Source of the DNA: Blastococcus sp. TML/M2B
GTDB lineage: Bacteria > Actinomycetota > Actinomycetes > Mycobacteriales > Geodermatophilaceae
Reading direction: 5' to 3'
Assembly: GCF_016612865.1 (NCBI RefSeq)
Contig: NZ_JAENZZ010000001.1
Location: 1,116,001 to 1,180,000, forward strand
Length of the DNA: 64,000 bases
Shown here: piece by piece, positions 56,857-64,000 of the stretch
Layout: each line of letters begins with the position of its first letter
How positions within the stretch are numbered: position 1 is the stretch's first letter
The notes under the pieces: model-generated
What the model saw: only the letters and a program-made list of their open reading frames with translations
The model's database searches: none
Told to the model about the DNA's origin: nothing
Translations under genes and position numbers: made by a program

Positions 56857-57285
56857 ATGAGCACGGGACCGTTCCTCTACGACGAGGGCCCGGCGCCGCT
56901 GCACACCGGCGTCCCGCAGCGCTCGGGGAAGCTCCTCGTGCTGATCATGGGCGGCACCGTGCTGGTGGCGCTGCTCGTCGTCGTCCTGGCCTACCTCATC
57001 CGGGGGTCGGGCAGCGACCAGGCGACGGAGGTCAGCGGTGTCTTCCTGACCGCGCTCGCCGCCGGCGACACCGAGACCGCGCACGCGCTGCTCTGCGAGG
57101 AGGAGCGCGCCCGGCTCGAGCCCACCGAGGTGGCCGACGCGTACCTGGGCCAGGGGGAGCCCGAGCTCGGTGAGGTGCGCCGGGACGGCGACGCCCGCGT
57201 CGTGCCGGTGCGCTGGTCCGGCGGCGGCTCGGCCGAGCTGACCGTCATCGGCCAGGACGGCCTGCGCATCTGCGGCGTCGGCTGA
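56857..57285 (+). CDS. Membrane-anchored protein with NTF2-like outer domain
   Basis: A 142-residue protein: a short cytoplasmic start, one membrane segment (VLIMGGTVLVALLVVVLAYL) and a roughly 85-residue extracytoplasmic part. The pattern VSGVFLTALAAGDTETAHAL is like the DUF4878/NTF2-like domains common in actinobacterial exported proteins. Function unknown. The ATG is 16 nt after dusB. Confidence 0.7.
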   Translation: MSTGPFLYDEGPAPLHTGVPQRSGKLLVLIMGGTVLVALLVVVLAYLIRGSGSDQATEVSGVFLTALAAGDTETAHALLCEEERARLEPTEVADAYLGQGEPELGEVRRDGDARVVPVRWSGGGSAELTVIGQDGLRICGVG

Positions 57286-57360
57286 CCCGGCCGCGCGCGC
57301 TCCGGTGCGGCACGATCGCCTCCAGGCGGTAGCCGGCCGACGAGCGCGGAGGTGCGGACG

Positions 57361-60063
57361 ATGTCCAGCGGGGACACCTGGGTCTACGACTTCAGCCAGG
57401 GCAGCAAGGAGCAGAAGGACCTGCTCGGCGGCAAGGGCGCCAACCTCGCCGAGATGACCACCCTGGGGCTGCCCGTCCCGCCGGGCTTCACGATCACCAC
57501 CGACGCCTGCCGGTACTACCTCGAGCACGGGACGACGCCCGACGAGCTCGGCGCGCAGGTCGGCGAGCACCTGGCCGCGCTCGAGCAGGCCATGGGCCGG
57601 ACGCTGGGCGACCCGGCCGACCCGCTGCTGGTGTCGGTCCGCTCCGGGGCGGCGGCGTCCATGCCCGGGATGATGGAGACCGTCCTCAACGTCGGCCTGA
57701 CCGACGAGTCGGTGCGCGGGCTGGCCGAGCAGGCCGGCAGCGAGCGGTTCGCCTGGGACTCCTACCGCCGGCTGATCCAGATGTTCGGCAAGACCGTGCT
57801 GGGCATCGACGGCGAGCTGTTCGACGAGGCGTTCGACGCGGTGAAGGCCGAGCAGGGCACGGAGTCCGACCTCGACCTGGACGCCGAGCACCTGCGCGAC
57901 GTCGTCGACCGGTTCAAGGCGATCGTGCGCGAGCACACCGGGCGCGACTTCCCGCAGGACCCGCGCGAGCAGATGGACCTGGCGATCACCGCCGTCTTCG
58001 ACTCCTGGAACTCCGACCGCGCGGTCATCTACCGCCGGCGCGAGCGCATCCCCAGCGACGCCGGCACCGCCGTCAACGTGTGCGCGATGGTGTTCGGCAA
58101 CCTCGGCATGGACTCCGGCACCGGCGTCGCCTTCACCCGCGACCCGGGCAGCGGCGCGCAGGGCGTGTACGGCGACTACCTGCAGAACGCGCAGGGGGAG
58201 GACGTCGTCGCCGGCATCCGCAACACCGTGCCGCTGGTCGACCTGCAGGAGATCGACCGGCCCGCCTACGACGAGCTCATGGGGATCATGGGCCGGCTCG
58301 AGCAGCACTACCGCGACCTGTGCGACATCGAGTTCACCGTCGAGCGCACCAAGCTGTGGATGCTGCAGACCCGGGTCGGCAAGCGCACCGCGGCGGCGGC
58401 GTTCGTCATCGCCGCCCAGCTGGTCGACGAGGGGCTCATCGACCTGGACGAGGCCGTCCGCCGGGTGACCGGTGACCAGCTGGCCCAGCTCATGTTCCCG
58501 CGGTTCGTCTCCGGCGGGGACGCCACGCAGCTCACCCAGGGCATGAACGCCTCGCCGGGCGCCGCCGTCGGCAGGGCGGTGTTCTCGTCGGAGACGGCGG
58601 TCGAGTGGACCGGCCGCGGGGAGAAGGTCGTGCTGGTCCGCCGCGAGACCAACCCCGACGACCTCGCCGGGATGATCGCCGCCGAGGGCGTGCTGACCAG
58701 CCGGGGCGGCAAGACCTCGCACGCGGCCGTCGTCGCGCGCGGCATGGGCAAGACCTGCGTCTGCGGCGCCGAGGAGCTCGACGTCGACACCAAGGCGCGC
58801 CGGTTCACCGCGCCCGGCGGCGCCGTCGTCGAGGAGGGCGACGTCGTCTCCATCGACGGGTCGACCGGCCGGGTGTGGCTGGGGGAGGTGCCGGTCGAGC
58901 CGTCGTCCGTCGTCCGCTACTTCGAGGGCGAGCTGGACCCCGGCGCCGACGACGCCGACGAGCTGGTGCGGGCCGTGCACCGGATCCTGGCGCACGCCGA
59001 CGAGGTGCGGCGGCTGGACGTCCGGACCAACGCCGACACCGCCGAGGACGCCGAGCGCGCCCGCCGGTTCGGCGCTCGCGGCATCGGGCTGTGCCGGACC
59101 GAGCACATGTTCCTCGGCGACCGGCGGCGGCACGTGGAGAAGCTGATCCTCGCCGAGGACGACGCCGACCGGCAGGCCGCGCTGGACGCCCTGGAGCCGC
59201 TGCAGAGGCAGGACTTCCTGGAGATCTTCGAGGCGATGGACGGGCTCCCGGTCACCGTCCGGCTGCTCGACCCGCCGCTGCACGAGTTCCTGCCCGACCT
59301 CACCGAGCTCTCCGTGCGGGTCGCGGTGGCCGAGGCGGAGGGCCACCACGACGAGGGGCAGCTCCGGCTGCTCGCCGCGGTGCGCCGCATGCACGAGGAG
59401 AACCCGATGCTCGGCCTGCGCGGGGTCCGGCTGGGCCTGGTGGTGCCCGGCCTGTTCGCGATGCAGGTGCGGGCGATCGCCGAGGCGGCCTGCGAGCGGA
59501 AGAGGGCCGGCGGCGACCCGCGACCGGAGATCATGATCCCGCTGGTCGGCGCCGTCCAGGAGCTGGAGGCGATCCGCGAGGAGGCGCGGGCGGTGCTCGC
59601 GCAGGTCTTCGAGGAGCAGGGCTGCGAGGTCGACGGCCTGCTGGGCACGATGATCGAGGTGCCGCGCGCCGCGCTCACGGCCGGCCAGATCGCGGGCTCG
59701 GCCGAGTTCTTCTCCTTCGGCACGAACGACCTCACCCAGATGACGTGGGGGTTCTCGCGGGACGACGTCGAGGCGGCGTTCTTCCACGCCTACCTGGACA
59801 AGGGGATCTTCGGCGTCTCGCCGTTCGAGTCCCTGGACCGGGACGGGGTGGGGGAGCTGGTCCGGATCGCGGTGGAGGCCGGGCGCGCCGCGCGGCCCGA
59901 CCTCAAGCTCGGCGTCTGCGGCGAGCACGGCGGGGACCCCGACTCGGTGCACTTCTTCCACGAGGTCGGGCTGGACTACGTGTCCTGCTCGCCGTTCCGG
60001 GTGCCGGTCGCCCGGCTGGAGGCGGCTCGCGCCGCGCTGGGCGGGGACCTGGCGGGCGGCTGA
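57361..60063 (+). CDS. ppdK: Pyruvate, phosphate dikinase
   Basis: A 900-residue PPDK that interconverts pyruvate + ATP + Pi with phosphoenolpyruvate + AMP + PPi. The N-terminal ATP-grasp part (LLGGKGANLAEMTTLGLPVP) is followed by the phosphohistidine domain GGKTSHAAVVARGMGKTCVC, whose His is swivelled between sites. The C-terminal PEP-binding barrel includes FGTNDLTQMTWGFSRDD and CGEHGGDPDSV. ATG 57361 follows GGAGGTG by 6 nt. It serves PEP supply or glycolysis depending on conditions. Confidence 0.95.
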   Translation: MSSGDTWVYDFSQGSKEQKDLLGGKGANLAEMTTLGLPVPPGFTITTDACRYYLEHGTTPDELGAQVGEHLAALEQAMGRTLGDPADPLLVSVRSGAAASMPGMMETVLNVGLTDESVRGLAEQAGSERFAWDSYRRLIQMFGKTVLGIDGELFDEAFDAVKAEQGTESDLDLDAEHLRDVVDRFKAIVREHTGRDFPQDPREQMDLAITAVFDSWNSDRAVIYRRRERIPSDAGTAVNVCAMVFGNLGMDSGTGVAFTRDPGSGAQGVYGDYLQNAQGEDVVAGIRNTVPLVDLQEIDRPAYDELMGIMGRLEQHYRDLCDIEFTVERTKLWMLQTRVGKRTAAAAFVIAAQLVDEGLIDLDEAVRRVTGDQLAQLMFPRFVSGGDATQLTQGMNASPGAAVGRAVFSSETAVEWTGRGEKVVLVRRETNPDDLAGMIAAEGVLTSRGGKTSHAAVVARGMGKTCVCGAEELDVDTKARRFTAPGGAVVEEGDVVSIDGSTGRVWLGEVPVEPSSVVRYFEGELDPGADDADELVRAVHRILAHADEVRRLDVRTNADTAEDAERARRFGARGIGLCRTEHMFLGDRRRHVEKLILAEDDADRQAALDALEPLQRQDFLEIFEAMDGLPVTVRLLDPPLHEFLPDLTELSVRVAVAEAEGHHDEGQLRLLAAVRRMHEENPMLGLRGVRLGLVVPGLFAMQVRAIAEAACERKRAGGDPRPEIMIPLVGAVQELEAIREEARAVLAQVFEEQGCEVDGLLGTMIEVPRAALTAGQIAGSAEFFSFGTNDLTQMTWGFSRDDVEAAFFHAYLDKGIFGVSPFESLDRDGVGELVRIAVEAGRAARPDLKLGVCGEHGGDPDSVHFFHEVGLDYVSCSPFRVPVARLEAARAALGGDLAGG

Positions 60064-60076
60064 TCCGCTGCCGCCC

Positions 60077-60082
60077 TAGCGT
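60077..60082 (+). promoter_or_regulatory. -10 hexamer before the BtuF-like gene
   Basis: TAGCGT lies 7 nt before GTG 60090, directly after the ppdK stop, again consistent with a leaderless mRNA. Confidence 0.5.
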
Positions 60083-60089
60083 GCTCGCC

Positions 60090-60971
60090 GTGCGCATCGT
60101 CTCCCTGCTGCCCTCGGCGACCGAGATCGTCTATGCCCTCGGGCTGGGCGACCAGCTCGTCGGCGTCACCTTCGAGTGCGACGAGCCGGCCGCGGCCCGG
60201 CAGGAGAAGTCCGTCGTCGTGGGCGGGCTGGACACCGCAGGCCTGGGCCCCGCGGAGATCGACGCGGCGGTGCGCGCCCGGGTGGCGGCGGGGGAGGACC
60301 CCTACACGCTGCACGCCGGCGCCCTCGCCGCACTCGATCCCGACGTCGTGCTGACCCAGGACCTGTGCCGGGTCTGCGCGCTGCCCGCCGGCCGGGTCGA
60401 CGAGGCGGTCGCGCACCTCGGCTGCCGGGCCGACGTCGTGACTCTCGACCCGCACACGCTGGAGGACGTCCTCGCCACGATCGGCACCGTCGGCGAGCGG
60501 GCCGGGGTGCCGGCTCGGGCCGACGAGCTGGTGACCGCGCTGCGGGCCCGGCTGGCCGCGGTCGGGGCGCGGGTGGCGGGCCGGCCGCGGCCGCGGGTCG
60601 CCGTCGTCGAGTGGGTCGACCCGCCGTTCCCGGCCGGGCACTGGGTCCCGGACCTCGTCACCGCGGCCGGCGGGGAGCCGGTGGCGTGCCGGCCGGGGCA
60701 GCGGTCGGCCCCCGTCGACTGGGCCGAGTTCGCCGCGGCGGACCCGGAGGTGGTGGTGGTCGCACCCTGCGGCTTCGGCCTGGGCGGGGCGGTCGAGCAG
60801 GCCGCGACGGTCGCCCAGCACCTGCCCGGCGTCCCGGTGTGGGCGGTCGACGGCAACGCCGTCGTCGTCCGGCCCGGACCGCGGCTGGTGGACGGCGTCG
60901 AGACGCTGGCCGCGGTGCTGCACCCCGAGCCGGGCGCCGCCCCGCCGCCGCTGGCCGTGCGGGTCGCCTGA
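60090..60971 (+). CDS. Cobalamin-binding (BtuF-like) protein without signal peptide
   Basis: A 293-residue periplasmic-binding-protein fold of the BtuF type (RIVSLLPSATEIVYALGLGD, VGVTFECDEPA, DVVLTQDLCRVCALPAGRVD). No signal peptide or lipobox precedes the domain, as in a known group of cytoplasmic-looking relatives. No transporter genes lie adjacent. It may therefore bind a corrinoid or other ligand inside the cell; the ligand is inferred only from family. Confidence 0.8.
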   Translation: MRIVSLLPSATEIVYALGLGDQLVGVTFECDEPAAARQEKSVVVGGLDTAGLGPAEIDAAVRARVAAGEDPYTLHAGALAALDPDVVLTQDLCRVCALPAGRVDEAVAHLGCRADVVTLDPHTLEDVLATIGTVGERAGVPARADELVTALRARLAAVGARVAGRPRPRVAVVEWVDPPFPAGHWVPDLVTAAGGEPVACRPGQRSAPVDWAEFAAADPEVVVVAPCGFGLGGAVEQAATVAQHLPGVPVWAVDGNAVVVRPGPRLVDGVETLAAVLHPEPGAAPPPLAVRVA

Positions 60972-60990
60972 CCGCGCCCGGACGCGCCGA

Positions 60991-61021
60991 CGCCCCGGCC
61001 CGCACGAGGCGGGCCGGGGCG
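60991..61021. terminator. Bidirectional terminator between the BtuF-like gene and katG
   Basis: CGCCCCGGCCCGC (60991-61003) pairs perfectly with 61009-61021 around ACGAG, a 13-bp GC stem between two convergent genes. No T-tract. Confidence 0.75.
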
Positions 61022-61034
61022 CCGGCGGGGTGGG

Positions 61035-63259
<2,225 letters not shown>

Positions 63260-63306
63260 GGTGAGCCTCTCTGTGCGGCGGATGGTGCGGGGTCGGGATG
63301 GATGTG

Positions 63307-63741
63307 TCAGGCGTCGGTGGGTCGTGCGAGGCAGTCCGGGCAGCGGCCCCAGTAGACGACCTCGGCCTCGTCGATCGCGAAGCCCGCGTCGTCGCTGACG
63401 GTCAGGCAGGGGGCCTCCCCGACCGCGCAGTCGACGTCGACGATGGCGCCGCACGACCGGCAGACCAGGTGGTGGTGGTTGTCGCCGATCCGGGCCTCGT
63501 AGCGTGCCACCGAGCCCTCCGGCTGGAAACGGCGGACCAGTCCCACGTCGGTGAGCGTCCGCAGCACGTCGTAGACGGCCTGGTGCGAGACCGGCCCCGA
63601 CGTCCGGCGCACGGCGCTGATGAGCGAGTCGGTGTCGGCGTGCGGGCTGGCGTGGACGGCGGCCAGGACGGCCAGCCGCGGCCGGGTCACCCGCAGCGCG
63701 GCGCTGCGCAGCATCGACTCGTACTCGGGGGGCGTCGGCAT
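63307..63741 (-). CDS. furA: Fur-family regulator, FurA type
   Basis: A 144-residue Fur protein: winged helix with [20 protein letters not shown], then [20 protein letters not shown] and a final CxxC (CPDC). It lies directly upstream of katG on the same strand (47 bp apart), the furA-katG pairing of actinobacteria in which FurA represses itself and katG and is released by oxidative stress. ATG 63741 gives the usual length. Confidence 0.92.
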   Translation of the reverse strand: MPTPPEYESMLRSAALRVTRPRLAVLAAVHASPHADTDSLISAVRRTSGPVSHQAVYDVLRTLTDVGLVRRFQPEGSVARYEARIGDNHHHLVCRSCGAIVDVDCAVGEAPCLTVSDDAGFAIDEAEVVYWGRCPDCLARPTDA

Positions 63742-63747
63742 GGGGTC

Positions 63748-63776
63748 GAGTCTGCCGTCCAATCCGGAATCATTCA
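63748..63776 (-). promoter_or_regulatory. furA-katG promoter with FurA-like box
   Basis: On the minus strand TTGAAT (-35) is 17 bp from CAGACT (-10), which ends 7 nt before the furA ATG. The 9-bp palindrome GAATGATTC (63767-63775) covers the -35 region, a natural place for FurA binding. Confidence 0.6.
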
Positions 63777-63824
63777 AGATGAGGTGCCGGCCCGCTCGTC
63801 GGACCCGCGTGGTACCCATGACGC

Positions 63825-64000
63825 GTGGGGGTGCGTGTGCGGAGCCTGGTGGCCCGGGTGGTCGGTGCCGCCGTCGTGGCCTCGCTGCTGCTCGTCGCCG
63901 CCACCGCGCTGGCCATCTGGTGGACGGCGCGGCAGGACTCCCGCCCGCCGTCCGACGCGATCGTGGTGCTCGGGTCCGCGCAGTACAACGGCGTCCCCTC
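63825..64000 (+). CDS. DUF218/YdcF (SanA-like) family protein, N-terminal part
   Basis: An open frame cut by the window end. After a basic start it has one membrane segment ([20 protein letters not shown], signal anchor) and then [15 protein letters not shown], the start of the DUF218 domain found in SanA and YdcF. These proteins affect envelope permeability; the activity is unknown. The start could be GTG 63825 or GTG 63831. Confidence 0.75.
   Translation, partial: MGVRVRSLVARVVGAAVVASLLLVAATALAIWWTARQDSRPPSDAIVVLGSAQYNGVP

Overview
The window is 64 kb of very GC-rich actinobacterial chromosome. It uses GTG starts freely, ends nearly every gene with TGA, and has the usual actinobacterial order of housekeeping genes. 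Gene content and a selenocysteine tRNA with anticodon CUA point to the Geodermatophilaceae (Blastococcus, Geodermatophilus or Modestobacter). That family assignment is an inference. I see no prophage, insertion sequence, CRISPR array or rRNA.

Layout. 1-3700: end of rplU, then rpmA, obgE, proB and def. 3713-6925 (minus): a zinc-uptake operon znuA-znuC-znuB-zur with a near-perfect Zur operator at its head. 7001-11167: proA, a MoxR ATPase with a VWA partner, then a 0.5-kb gap with repeats and a hairpin. 11168-18470: nadD, rsfS, a GpgP-like phosphatase, DegV, comEA, comEC, holA. 18561-21971: rpsT against lepA, a MOSC protein, and a guanidine exporter behind a guanidine-III riboswitch. 21999-28506: an oxidoreductase, a patatin, and the selenocysteine cluster selD / tRNA-Sec / selA / selB. 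28509-35494: MarR regulator, hemW, a DksA-type protein, an FAD oxidoreductase, DUF2254 and small conserved genes. 35589-38616: CIRCE-hrcA-dnaJ-rsmE. 38919-41330 (minus): cstA with a YbdD partner. 41474-48628: HIT protein, enoyl-CoA hydratase homologue, phoH, ybeY, CNNM protein, deaminase-like protein, era, recO, uppS. 48625-52494: an acyl-CoA catabolic group. 52541-60971: HNH protein, glyS, DinB, methyltransferase, dusB, ppdK, a BtuF-like protein. 61035-64000: katG with furA, and the start of a DUF218 protein.

The most notable biology is the selenocysteine system. The tRNA loop reads CTCTAAA, so the anticodon is CUA and the tRNA should read UAG rather than UGA. UGA ends about nine in ten genes here. 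TAG is almost confined to three convergent pairs that share one CTAG as both stops. Clear regulatory signals are the Zur box, CIRCE, the guanidine-III riboswitch, a FurA-type box, and many TANNNT hexamers 6-8 nt before start codons that imply leaderless mRNAs.

A caution on quality. Ten reading-frame breaks occur in nine otherwise intact genes: znuA, ybdD, comEC, selA, an FAD oxidoreductase, hrcA, recO, an SDR and katG (twice). Every one is repaired by deleting a single base. This looks like insertion-biased sequencing error, not gene decay. I annotate these as genes across the break and give each position.
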